From NCBI RefSeq assembly GCF_036669915.1, contig NC_089312.1:3479801-3543800 (forward strand): a stretch of 64,000 nt of DNA, given 5' to 3'. The notes beneath the pieces are model-generated. The model was given only the letters and a program-made list of their open reading frames with translations. It was not told the origin of the DNA and ran no database searches. Shown one piece after another: positions 1-9,659 of the stretch. Within the stretch, counting starts at the first letter, position 1. Each line of letters starts with the position of its first letter. A program made the translations under genes and the position numbers. The DNA is from Pocillopora verrucosa (Eukaryota > Cnidaria > Anthozoa > Scleractinia > Pocilloporidae).

Positions 1-27
1 AACGTAAATTAGCCACCGTAAAGGGTA

Positions 28-70
28 AAAAAGCTGACGTTTCGAGCGTTAGCCCTTCGTCAGAGCGATG
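28..70 (-). ncRNA. Hammerhead ribozyme-like motif at PLE copy 1 end
   Basis: On the minus strand the order is CTGACGA (complement of 57-63), a stem-loop GGGC-TAAC-GCTC, then GAAAC (complement of 39-43) and GTC (36-38) as the cleavage triplet. All core positions of the hammerhead consensus (CUGANGA, GAAA, NUH) match. Helix I starts with three pairs (GCT with AGC) and helix III is very short, as described for PLE-borne hammerheads. Cleavage is predicted between complement positions 36 and 35. Activity is inferred, not shown. Confidence 0.75.
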
Positions 71-159
71 AGAGGAATGGTGGGTTGTGTGTGGATTTAT
101 ACGTAGAAATTGGAGCTACGCCATTGGTGGGAATATGTTGACGAGAAAACAGGAATAAA

Positions 160-480
160 TTAGTTGAATGAAAAGCGCTCGTTGATTCCGTGGGGATTAA
201 GGGTGCCGATTTGGAATATAAATTTTTGTTCTAGTGTTTTACGGCTTTCCGAACTGCCTAGATGTAAGGAAAGGCCGCAAACTGCCATATGCTGTTTAGA
301 ATGATAATGAAGATTAAAGTGTCTAGCGACTGGTTTGGATGCGTCCTTGTCATTTCTTTCCACATCGCGAAGGTGTTCTCGGAATCGGTCACCCAGTCGT
401 CTTCCTGTTTCGCCGATGTATAACTTATTGCAATAAGTGCAAGTTATGCAGTAAATAATATTGGCGGAGGTACACGTAAA
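160..480 (-). pseudogene. PLE GIY-YIG endonuclease domain, copy 1
   Basis: Reading on the minus strand gives a YIG-type segment followed by GRRLGDRFREHL-like residues (interrupted here), then SKPVARHFNL and a C-terminus HGINERFSFN. The equivalent region of copy 2 (5851-6162) reads through as IGETGRRLGDRFREHL, which identifies the domain. A frameshift and a stop separate the YIG part from the rest in this copy. The domain nicks target DNA in PLE retrotransposition. Confidence 0.8.
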
Positions 481-881
481 GTGATCAATGATCTTAATGG
501 ATCTTTTGGGTCCGATATTTTCTCTACGTTATGAATGAAAGGACAAGTTTTGCATCGTGAGCGAGCGCATTTAAAAGTTCCAGATTGGTCATTGGTTTGA
601 AATGAACTCCTGACTAAAAAGTTGCCTATGTATTTCTCACGTTTGAATGAAATAAGTGGGGGTTGCGAAAAGATAGTGCCAGTCTCTGAATCGTTTTGGA
701 GTAATTTAAAATTTTTAAGAATGATAGATTTAACTGCGTGGTTGTGAGGGTGAAATGTAAGAGTAAATGGAATGCGGTCAGTGTTCTCCTTCTCGGCCGT
801 TTGTAGTGCTGCCTGTCGATCGATTTGTTGGGCACGGTGGTAGCCCGCTTGAACGACAGAAACAGGATAGCCGCGTTTATC

Positions 882-1601
882 TTATTTTTCAGAAAAATCA
901 TAGTCATCACTACATAAACGACGAAGTCTGAGAAACTGTGAAAAAGGTATGGAGTTCTTGACGTGTGATGGATGTGAGGATGAATACAACAAGTAACTAT
1001 GTGAATCTGTAGGTTTGTAGTAAACACTAGTACATAAGCCGTTGCCTTCAATTGAAATTTTGATGTCTAGAAAAGCCAAAGAGGTGTCGGAAATTTCCCA
1101 GGTATATTTAAGAGCCGGATGAAAGGAATTGACGGCGGTTATAAATTGAGTGAGCTCCTCTTTGGTAGAAGAGGTAGCGCCGATGCAATCGTCAATGTAG
1201 CGGCCGTAGAGTTGAGGTTTTGGGCCATGGTATTGGCTAAAAAATTGATGTTCGATGAAACCTACAAAAAGATTGGCGTAGCTGGGTCCCATTTTAGTAC
1301 CCATGGCCACGCCATTAGTTTGTTTGTAGTAGTTACCACCGAATGAAAAGCAATTGAGTGTGAGTACTAGTTCGGCCAGACGGAGTAGTGTTTCAGAGCT
1401 AGGTTCCTTAACAGTGCGTTGATCGAAAAAATGTTCGAGGGCCCGGAGACCTTCGTCATTGGGAATGACAGTGTAAAGAGATGTTATATCCATGGTGAAA
1501 ATAAGTTTGTTTTGGTCGAGGAAACTAAAGTCACGAAAAATTTCAAGTGCGTGTTGGCTGTCCTTAATGTAAGACGGTAGAGTTTTGACGATAGGTGCCA
1601 T
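882..1601 (-). pseudogene. PLE reverse transcriptase fragment
   Basis: Open reading frame of 239 residues that lacks the N-terminal part of the RT. Motif A is TMDITSLYT (D38), motif B is GVAMGTKMGPSYAN (about residues 97-110), and motif C is YIDD (135-138), so the catalytic aspartates are all present. The ORF ends in a TAA at SDDYDFSEK, after which the reading continues with damage toward the GIY-YIG part. It is part of a 5'-truncated element and is not expected to move on its own. Confidence 0.85.
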
Positions 1602-1665
1602 AATTTTGTCTAAATAGCTGGAAATAAGTTCAGTGGGAAACGATGGGGAGTAAGGAGAAGGGGTT

Positions 1666-2690
1666 ATCAGTGACTGATGACGGTAAAAACCATGTATTTT
1701 TCATTAATGCTTGAAGGTCAATTTTCAACGTCAAACCTACCGAGACTTACTTAAATCTAAGTCCAGTCGAGATAGCGTGATCAAGAGTAAGAAGGAATTC
1801 TGGTATTTTAGCCGAAATCATGACGTCATTTGATCTAATAATCATGGTTTGACTTTAAATGAAACATTTTCAGAGGCTGAAAAATATAAAGAATGTATCA
1901 TTTCCTCTTTTCAAAAAAGGGCAGGTCCCATTCAAGGATGGGAAAAAAGGGAGGGGAGCTGTAATAATCACCCAAACCTCTTGATCCCGGTTTAGGGTGG
2001 AAAAATTCTACAATGTTTAGCGTGCGAAATTACATGACTGTGCAAGGACACATTTTGTTCTGAAGTGCTAGTGGATTCCATTGGTGCTATGAGACAAAGT
2101 GAATTTGTACTAGTGGCAAACGTATGTTTTTTTTTTCATTCACAATATGATATTGCTTTAGATATATATTAGATGTTGAAATAAGAGGCAATTTCGAAGA
2201 CGCACTAAAACACGTTTCCTAATAAATCGCCTTTTGAATAATCTAGAGAAACGAATCTCCGCTATCAAATCTACAGGACAACTAACTAGCTAAAGAAAAC
2301 ATATGATAACCTTGAAAGCGATTGATATTTTAGCACTAACGATTGAGTTTTATCACTGGTGATTGATGTTTTTGGCACAAATGGCTCCCCATAAAGTTAA
2401 TAATATTCATACACCCTCTTCATAACTCACGAGTGAGACATTGTGGATATTGTTCACCTGTGAAAAATTCAAGTTGCATTGAAATAAAGGTTGTTTTCAA
2501 AATGTGCAAAAACTGTTTTTTGAAAACAAGGTTTGATTTCAAGGTTGACTTGAAATTTGTGGTGTATGACGTAAGTATTCATGCTGTCCTTGTCAGCCTC
2601 GTTTTCATGTATCACGTTCTGGTCGACATATATTGTGAGAAAATAAATCTCTGTTTAGTTTTTTTCGCGTCTTAAGACTTAATGCGACGC
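1666..2690. other. Intergenic, no gene seen
   Basis: AT-rich sequence with no ORF or repeat that I can assign. An 80-codon plus-strand ORF (2433-2675) has no recognisable motif and looks like chance. Confidence 0.5.
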
Positions 2691-2694
2691 TGTA

Positions 2695-3806
2695 GAAAGA
2701 TCATTCTATGCTTATGCTGGTGCACCGCTGGCCATTGTAGGACAGATTCAAATCGACGTGGACTACAAAGGACAACGAGTAACACTTCCATTACTTGATG
2801 TTCGCGCCGAGCGGTACACCCCTCCTTTGCTCGGGCGATCCTAGATGATGAAAATTTGCTTGGACTGAAAAAGCCTTTTTCCATCTTCTAACGGTCAGCT
2901 TTCGAATTGTCAAGATAGCGATGAGCGGGTCGAATGTCTTAAAGGACAGTACGCTCAGATCTTTAAGCCTGAGTTTGGAGCGGTCAAGGGTGTCGCAGCG
3001 AAACTGCACCTGAAGGAAAATGCCATACCTGTATTTTAGCGCGCTCGCCCAATAACGTTATGTCCTGCGCCCTACCGTGGAGGAAGAACTAAAGCCATTG
3101 GAAAACGAAAAGGTCTTAAGCCTGTGGAAGTGAGTGGCTGGGTCACGCCTATTTATTGTCTGAGTGCCTAAAACCGGTGGGTCAGTTCGTATTTACGGTG
3201 ATTACAAGGGCACAGTCAACCCAGCAATCCAAATGAAGCAGTTCCCGATTCCAACGTTGGAGGAAATACGATGACGCGTATCGTCTTGGAAGAAATTTAC
3301 GAAGGCGGATCTTCGAAGCGCGTATCAGCAATTGGTTCTAGACGAGGAGGCGCATAAACTCTGTACTATTAACACCCACAAGGGTTTATTCCAATATACA
3401 CGCTTGCTATGGGGAATTTCATCCAGCCCTGCAATTTGGCAACGATTCATTGAGCAAGAGTAAGCAGGACTTGACGGAACATGTGTCATAATGGACGATC
3501 TGTTAGTGGGAGGCTGTGGCGATGAGGAGCATCTGAGGAGAAGTTTGGCCTGTGGGTTAAGTTACCAAAGTGCGTGTTTATGGCACCTTCCATGGTATAT
3601 TTCGGTATTTCGGGCGGCGGTTTTCAGAGCATGGTCTTCGACTGACCGACAGAAAGGTCAAGGCCATCAAGATGGCACCTATCCCTCGTAATGTAACCGA
3701 ACTTCGCTCCTTTTTGAGATTGTTAGCTGCACTGACCAACTTCATGCCCAAGCTCTCAACGCTCACTCATCCCCTATACGAGCTCGTCGGGACCATACCC
3801 TTGACA
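2695..3806 (+). pseudogene. Ty3-type pol remnant (protease end to RT)
   Basis: Plus-strand stretches in shifting frames match a Ty3-type polyprotein in order: VDYKGQRVTLPLL near 2755 (protease/RT junction), FKPEFGAVKG near 2963, LKPVEVSGW near 3117, HKGLFQYTRLLWGI near 3375, VIMDDLLVGG near 3487 (the RT motif C region, MDD), and TDRKVKAIKMAPIPRNVTELRSF near 3640. Many frameshifts, stops and a small rearrangement show an old copy. No LTR is seen: the remnant ends abruptly at the inverted-repeat element beginning near 3821. Confidence 0.8.
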
Positions 3807-3820
3807 GGTCAAATGAAGCA

Positions 3821-4000
3821 ATATTCAACTCATCCAGTTTTACATTCAATTTTGCACTTTTTATTCAACTTCCAATGTGTTGTTTTATATTCAACTGATT
3901 ACTTGATATTCAACTATTCTAACATCCAACTGTTTCTTTAACATTCAGCTATTTATCCTAACATTCAACTATTCATTCAATCAATTATCCTTGAGCCCCC
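3821..4000. repeat. Left arm of the inverted-repeat element
   Basis: Contains about eight ATTCAACT / ACATTCAACT words spaced roughly 15-25 bp apart. It pairs with 5508-5690 in inverse orientation through to a shared GAGCCC near the inner edge. Confidence 0.75.
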
Positions 4001-4027
4001 AATACATCCGACCAATTAAGCACAACC

Positions 4028-4740
4028 TTGCCTGTTACAAACATGACTGCATCTGCCGCGTCCTTTGCAATGCGAACAGCCTATGAGGACGATAACACGA
4101 TTCTCGACTTCGATGTGGAATTTGACCTGCCCAGGTTTCTTTCCTTTGTCCTTGATAAAACTGACCAAATTTCTCACACGAAAGTGGATCATGAAATTTT
4201 GGAGCAGTATATTGTCGTGGTCGATTAGCCTACATGTAGCCGTGCCCTCCCCCTTAGGGTGAAACGGAAGCGGCTTCACATTAGGGGTAGGGGGAGGGAA
4301 CGGCTACACGTAAGCTAGTGGTCGATCAAAGGGTTCGTTTGCTTCGTACCCTCCGAAATAGCAGCTGGAACATTTATTTTTTAGCGCAGATGACAAAGAA
4401 CATCTAGATAATCTCTTATCAGCTTTCTATGATGTCTCATCGGCTCTGCGGCAATGTTTAGCCTTAGAATCTCTATCTCCGACTACAGTTGCAAATAATG
4501 TTTGTCCAAAGGTAAAAAGTGATGTGATTGGTAAGCCAGCTTTTGATATCTCTGCGGAGTTGTTCGAGGACTTCCTTAGTTTGGGATTTAGCTACACTAG
4601 AATTTCGGAAATGTTGGGAGTGTCTCGTTGGACTGTATCAAGGGGAATAAAAGATTCTGGTTTAGAAGACTTTAAATCGTTCAGTAAACTGTCTGACGAC
4701 AAGTTAGACAAAGTTGTATGAGGTTATATACGTGAAAATG
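4028..4740 (+). pseudogene. Captured N-terminal part of an HTH/integrase-like family protein
   Basis: Two ORF pieces read as one protein if the 92-bp MITE (4226-4317) and one frameshift are ignored. The first piece ends ILEQYIVVVD; the second includes FDISAELFEDFLSLGFSYTRI and ISEMLGVSRWTVSRGIKDSG, a helix-turn-helix typical of the N-terminus of eukaryotic integrase-core-domain proteins known from fish and cnidarians. A TGA follows near 4719 and the reading is replaced by PLE sequence near 4740, so the catalytic core is absent. The family assignment is from memory of the HTH pattern and is moderate. Confidence 0.5.
4226..4317. mobile_element. 92-bp MULE-like MITE with 9-bp target duplication
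   Basis: Foldback of 92 bp starting TAGCCTACATGTAGCCG and ending CGGCTACACGTAAGCTA, imperfect inverted repeats of 17 bp. It is flanked on both sides by GTGGTCGAT (4217-4225 and 4318-4326), a 9-bp direct repeat as made by Mutator-type transposases. It interrupts the captured HTH-gene fragment, so it is younger than the capture. Confidence 0.85.
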
Positions 4741-5255
4741 GAGCAAAAAATCACTTTCCTCGATACCACAGTGGTTAAAGGAGATCGATTCGCAAAAGAT
4801 TCCATCTTGGACATCAAATCCCATTACAAGCCGAACGAAACCTTTCAGTTTACGCACTTCGCCTCGTGCCACTCACCAGGCTTAAAATATGGTTTCATTA
4901 AAGGTGAAGAAATACGATTGCTTAGAACTAATTCTTCGAATAAAACATTTGAAGAGGGCCTTTTAAAATTCAAACAACGCCTCAAAGCAAGAGGGTACCC
5001 AGAAAACATCAAAGAAAGGTCTCTGGTAGGGGTCAATTTTGCCTCCAGACAATCGGTCATTAAAAATACACAAAAGCCAAAAGGTCACGAACGTTTATTA
5101 CCTTTTGTCACAATGTACCACCTGGCAGTTAAAACAAATATTGATGGAACATTGAAGTCTGGTAAACAATCAATCCTTGCTGAAAACAATTTTTTCAAAA
5201 CCTCCGATCATCTCTAAAATCCCCTAAAGACATGCTTGTGAGAGCAAAAATATAA
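4740..5255 (+). pseudogene. PLE reverse transcriptase C-terminal fragment, a second PLE family
   Basis: Plus-strand reading KITFLDTTVVKGDRF, then KSHYKPNETFQFTHFASCHS, RLLRTNSSNKTFEEG and, after a stop, SPKDMLVRAKI. These match the part of PLE RT downstream of the catalytic core and before the GIY-YIG domain. It is a different family from the copies at 1-1665 and 5692-7378. It has no catalytic motif of its own and lies inside the inverted-repeat element. Confidence 0.7.
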
Positions 5256-5507
5256 TTTGAAGGCAATAATGCAACGCAACCACAAAAGCCACATGAGGAG
5301 TCCATGCCGGTGTGTCTTAACCTTCATTCTCATCATGAACCTCTTGGCTTGCCTGGCTCTAGCATTGTGATTATCTACGTAGGTTTTCTTCCATACTTTT
5401 CACAACGATGAATTTTCACGGGAAAACAAGCAACTTGAACAAACCCGTGCAGCACTGGGTTAAAGCTAGATTACCCATTTACTGATTTGACCACTGAACA
5501 GAAATAG

Positions 5508-5690
5508 GGAGGGCTCAACACTAATTGATCAAATGAATAGTTGAATGTTGAATGAAAAGCTGAATGTTAAAGAAACAGTTGGATATTAGACACACAGTTG
5601 ATATCAAGTAATGATTTGAATATGAAACGACACCTTGGAAGTTGAATGTTAAACTCATAGCAGGTAATTTAGTGTTGAAGACTAAGTTGA
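5508..5690. repeat. Right arm of the inverted-repeat element
   Basis: Inverted partner of 3821-4000, with AGTTGAATG-type words. The two arms differ at scattered sites and small indels, by eye about one base in four to five. Confidence 0.75.
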
Positions 5691-5721
5691 AAACGTTAAT
5701 TGGCCACCGTAAAGGATAAAA

Positions 5722-5760
5722 AAGCTGACGTTTCGAGCGTTAGCCCTTCGTCAGAGCGAT
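5722..5760 (-). ncRNA. Hammerhead ribozyme-like motif at PLE copy 2 end
   Basis: Same core as at 28-70: CTGACGA (complement of 5748-5754), stem-loop GGGC-TAAC-GCTC, GAAAC, GTC, then AGC. All invariant positions are retained, and the core is identical to copy 1. Confidence 0.75.
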
Positions 5761-5850
5761 CGGAGGAATTGTGGGTTAATGGTGAGTTTATATGCAAAAA
5801 GTGGAGCTACGCTATTGGTGGGAATATGGTGACGAGAAAACAGGAATAAA

Positions 5851-6162
5851 TTAGTTGAATGAAAACCGCTCCTTGATTCCGTGGGGATCAAGGGTGCCGA
5901 TTTGGAAGATAAATTTTTGTTCTAGTGTTTTGCGGCTTTCTGAACTGCCTAGATGTAAGGAAAGGCCGCAAACTGCCATATGCTGTTTTGAATGGTTGGG
6001 GAGATTAAAGTGTCGAGCGACTGGTTTGGATGTGTCCTTGTCATTTCTTTCCACGTCGCGAAGGTGTTCTCGGAATCGATCACCTAGTCGTCTTCCTGTT
6101 TCGCCAATGTATAACTTATCATAATAAGTTATGCAGCAAATAACATTGGCGGAGGTACACAT
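5851..6162 (-). pseudogene. PLE GIY-YIG endonuclease domain, copy 2
   Basis: 103-residue reading with LYIGETGRRLGDRFREHL at about residues 17-34, HFNLPNHSKQHM and C-terminal HGIKERFSFN. The YIG tyrosine and the downstream arginine helix are kept. Upstream the RT connector is broken by frameshifts. Confidence 0.82.
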
Positions 6163-7384
6163 AAAGTGATCAGTGATCTTAATGGATCTCTCGGGTCCCG
6201 ATAATTTCTCTACGTTGTTAATGAAAGGACAAGCTTTGCAACGTGAGCGGGCGCATTTGAAAGTTCAAGATTGGTGATTGGTTTGGAATGAACTTCTGAC
6301 CAAAAAGTTGCCTATGTTTTTGTCACGTTTGAATGAAATAAGTGGGGGTTACGAAAAGATAGTGCCAGTCTCTGAATCGTTTTGGAGTAATTTAAAGTTT
6401 TTAAGAATAATAGATTTCACCGCGTGGTTGTGAGGGTGAAATGTAAGAGTGAATGGAATGCGGTCAGTGTTTTCCTTAACAGCCGTTTGTAGTGCTCACT
6501 GTCGATCAGTTTGTTGGGCACGGTGGTGGCCCGCTTGGACGACAGAAACAGGATAGCTACGTTTATGGAAAAACTGGCACATTACCTCTGATTTTTTCCG
6601 AAAAATCAGAGTCATCACTACGTAAACGACGAGTTCTGAGAAATTGTGAAAAGGTACGGAGTTCTTGACGTGTGATGGATGAGAAGATGAATACAACAAG
6701 TAACTATGTGAATCTCTAGCTTTGTAGTAAACACTAGTGCATAAACCGTTGCCTTCAGAAGGAATTTTGATGTCTAGAAAAGCTAAAGAAGTGCCAGAAA
6801 TTTCCCAGGTATATTTAAGAGCCAGATGAAAAGGATTGACGGCTGTTATAAATTGAGTGAGCTCCTCTCTCTGGTAGAGGAGGTAGCGCCGATGCAATCG
6901 TCAATGTAACGGCCGTAGAGTTCAGGTTTCGGGCCGTGGTATTGACTAAAAAATTGATGTTCGGTAAAACCTACGAAAAGATTGGCGTAGCTGTGTCCCA
7001 TTTTAATACCCATGGCCACGCCATTAGTTTGTTTGTAGTAGTTACCACGGAATGAAAAGCAATTGAGTGTGAGTACTAATCTGCCAAACGGAGTAGTGTT
7101 TCAGAGGTAGGTTCCTTAACAGTGCGATGATCGAAAAACTGTTTGAAGGTCAGGAGACCTTCGTCATTGGTAATGACGGTAAAGAGAGATGTAATATCCA
7201 TAATGAAAATAAGTTTGTTTTGGCCGAGGAAACTAAAGTCACGAAAAATTTCAAGTGCGTGTTGGCTGTCCTTAATGTAAGATGGTAAAGTTTTGACAAT
7301 AGGTGCCATGATTTTGTCTAAATAGCTGGAAATAAGTTCGGTGGGACAACTGCAGGCAGAAACGATGAGTCGACCTGGGTCAAA

Positions 7385-7832
7385 AAATGTTGCCACGATA
7401 TCAACAAACTTAAATTCAATCGTAACACAAAATTTTTCAATCTTTCTTCGGAAGGGTGGTCGGCACTGAAAAGTCTAAAAAAACGCAAAGACATAGTCAT
7501 TAAAGCGGCCGACAAAGGCGGCGCAGTTGTTGTTTGGCGGGCCGACCTCGACCAAAAACTTTCTGACACCTCCTTTTATGCTAAAGTCGTCAAATATCTC
7601 ACTTTAATCAACCAAAACATTGTCAAAAATACGATTGACGATCTTATTGCTAAACAAGAATTGCCGGCGACTGCTAAAATCTCACCATCACCACTCCTAG
7701 AACTTCGTGTATTGACTTTTTACTTTTACTTGACTTTTTTTTTTTTTAAATTTGCAAACCTAACAATCCAGGTCGACCCATCGTTTCTACTTGCAGTTGT
7801 CACACCGAACTTATTTCCATCTATTTAGCTAA
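7385..7832 (+). pseudogene. PLE RT N-terminal fragment in reverse orientation to copy 2
   Basis: Plus-strand reading NLSSEGWSALKSLKKRKDIV, IKAADKGGAVVVWRADLDQK and, after a T-rich gap, KPNNPGRPIVSTCSCHTELI. This is the N-terminal PLE RT region with the RT0-like GRPIVS segment. Copy 2 on the minus strand ends with the same segment (GRLIVSACSC near 7345-7375), so the two halves overlap head to head. This could be a 5' inversion during insertion or two abutting copies. Confidence 0.75.
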
Positions 7833-7835
7833 GGC

Positions 7836-9655
7836 TGTCACCATCAAAGGACATGTTCGGCGATATGTGAATGAAGGTAATGACGTTCTGACTCCTGCTG
7901 ACTTCAAAGATACCATTCTGTCCTACGGTGGAGTGAGTGGAGTGACGGTTGCTCTTGTTGACACCGTAATAGATGAAACAGTCGCTATGCAAGGCAAATG
8001 GAAGGGGATTAGCACACTAAATAGCTTCAGCTACACAAACAACGGGAAAGTGTCACTGTGTGGAGAGCTTATAACGTAGGAAAAAAGAAAACCCTTCAGT
8101 GGTCTAAGGTACCAGGTGAGAACCAGTATGAAATTATCTTAAATTGCACAACCGCTAGTTATAAACTAAAAATATATATGGTCCTCTGCAATGTTAAAAT
8201 TTATATTAGAAATTTTAATATTCAATGGGAGCAACTTCAGAATACCCCGAAACTGACACGCCCTCTTTAAATCTACAGGTCCGGATGAATAAATATTAAA
8301 CTAAGTGTTACCGTGGTCCGCAGTGTTTTACTAAAGTGCTACCGCGGTCCGCAGTCCCGTAGTGGATGAATAAGTTATGGGGTAAGTGTATAATTTAAGT
8401 GCTACCGCGGTCCGCAGTCCCGTAGTGAACAAAGCAAAAAGCGGTATATTTCGTGAGGTTTATATATAGATAGTATGTAAATTATGTCGACTGCGGGACT
8501 GCTACATGTACGCCGACCCGAAGTGAATGAATAAGTATTAAACTAAGTGCTACCAACAAGGTGAACAAAGCAAAAAGCGGTATATTTCGTGAGGTTTATA
8601 TATAGATAGTATGTAAATTATGTCGACTGCGGGACTGCGGTAGCAGGATTTGAAAGGGCGTGTCAGTTGCGGGGTATTCTGAAGTTTAGCCATTCAATGT
8701 TTTTCTATTTAGTTCAAGTGAGTCTATTTCCAATATCTTCGACTGCAATAGAGCTTTCCTTTGGAGATTTTGTGGAAACGTCAAATCAAACGGCTACACA
8801 GCGCCCTGAAGTATCATTAGAGAATACCCCAGTGGAAGTAGTAGAAGAAAAAGAGAAAGATGAAGTTGAAGCCCGAGACGGAAGTGAAGAGGTATTCCAC
8901 AGTGGCTTATTTTCATGTCCCTCTGAAGGACGAGTCTTTGAACTCCAGAAGTATTCCAATCTCGAATATCATATTCTTTACGGCAAGTGCAGGATAGTAG
9001 AAGAGAAAACTACCCTCATCGATAAAGCAAAGATTCTCTATGTGCAAAAGCTGACAGAAGGAACAAGCACACAACCTCAGATGGCCAGCTCCACTGTACT
9101 GATGTCAAGCTCGACAAAACTTTCGGAAGGCTGGGCACTGAGCGTCTAAGAAATCAACGCATTTCAACGAAAACCAAAAGAATTACCTCGATGAAAAATT
9201 CAAACTTGGCCAGGAGACTGGTTACAAAGAAGATCCATCCCAAGTTGCGCGTGATATGCGTCGTGCTAAAAATGAAAACGGAGAGCGTCGATTTGCTGTT
9301 GGCGAGTTTTTATCACAGCAGATAAAGTCGTATTCCTCAAGGTCAGCAGCAAAAATCAAAACAGGGGGGATCTGTAACAGAGATCGATGTGCCAGCTATT
9401 GATGAAGAAATGGCATACTCCTCAGCTCGTGACAAGATAATTCAAGAGTGCCAGCTTAGTCATTCCATTTTGTATGACACATACAACCTTTGTCAACTGT
9501 ATGCCACGAACAAGCTTACTCGTTTCAGATTTCTTTCCTTCAAGATATATGCTCATATTTCCACTTGGAAATTGATTCCCTTCCTGCTAAACGAAAAGCG
9601 CCATACATTGGTTTTATCAATAAACTGATAAAGTCGTGTGCGTGCTTTCCAGCTA
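7836..9655 (+). pseudogene. Two-exon gene remnant, multi-copy family with zinc-finger-like motif
   Basis: Exon 1 reads VNEGNDVLTPADFKDT to LNSFSYTNNG, shifts frame near 8045, continues VWRAYNVGKKKTLQWSKVP and ends at a CAG|GTGAG donor after 8115. Exon 2 starts at 8713 after TATTTAG; phase 1 joins cleanly to QVSLFPISS. Exon 2 then has FSCPSEGRVFELQKYSNLEY, like a C2H2 finger with its second cysteine replaced by arginine, a stop at 9147, FNENQKNYLDEKFKLGQETG in another frame, RRFAVGEFL, and a C-terminal region YDTYNLCQLY then APYIGFINKLIKSCACF after another shift. I recall similar uncharacterised proteins from cnidarians and fish; function unknown. Confidence 0.6.
8235..8684. mobile_element. 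450-bp TIR element inside the pseudogene intron
   Basis: Terminal inverted repeats of about 33 bp: CTTCAGAATACCCCGAAACT at 8235 and its near-perfect complement ending at 8684. The interior has a 78-bp identical direct repeat (8425-8502 and 8561-8638) and two copies of GCTACCGCGGTCCGCAGTCC (near 8337 and 8400). No coding capacity. It lies wholly between the exon 1 donor and exon 2 acceptor of the surrounding gene. Confidence 0.7.
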
Positions 9656-9659
9656 GAAG

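Larger units (their letters stand above)
1..1665 (-). mobile_element. Penelope-like retroelement, copy 1 (3' part, decayed)
   Basis: Minus-strand PLE running from reverse transcriptase (about 1600 down to 880) through a connector to a GIY-YIG endonuclease (about 480 to 160) and a 3' end at the left window edge. It is 5' truncated and the connector has stops and frameshifts, so the parts lie in different frames. The 3' end carries a hammerhead-ribozyme-like core. Its 3' flank matches that of the copy ending at 5692. PLEs use target-primed reverse transcription with the GIY-YIG nuclease; that role is family knowledge, not seen here. Confidence 0.88.
3821..5690. mobile_element. Inverted-repeat (foldback-like) element with captured coding fragments
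   Basis: Long terminal inverted repeats of about 180 bp flank a 1.5-kb interior: left arm about 3821-4000, right arm about 5508-5690. The arms are built from iterated ATTCAACT-like words, and long blocks pair, for example CAACTGTTTCTTTAACATTC in the left arm and its complement near 5556-5580. The interior holds part of an HTH-containing gene (4028-4740) joined to a PLE RT fragment (4740-5255), plus a nested 92-bp MITE. No transposase is visible, so it would be non-autonomous. The right end abuts PLE copy 2. Confidence 0.7.
5692..7378 (-). mobile_element. Penelope-like retroelement, copy 2
   Basis: Same family and strand as copy 1, with RT from about 7378 to 6500, connector, GIY-YIG at 5851-6162 and a 3' end at 5692. 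Motif C still reads YIDD near 6890-6915. Frameshifts are present, for example at the boundary between the ORFs 7076-7396 and 6496-6897. Copy 2 is closely similar to copy 1 along its whole length. At about 7378 the orientation switches: the next bases encode the N-terminal RT region on the plus strand. Confidence 0.88.

Noticed and set aside
626..1051. 141-codon minus ORF in PLE copy 1
   Set aside because: It is an off-frame reading of the PLE RT/connector region; the matching residues are in the other frames.
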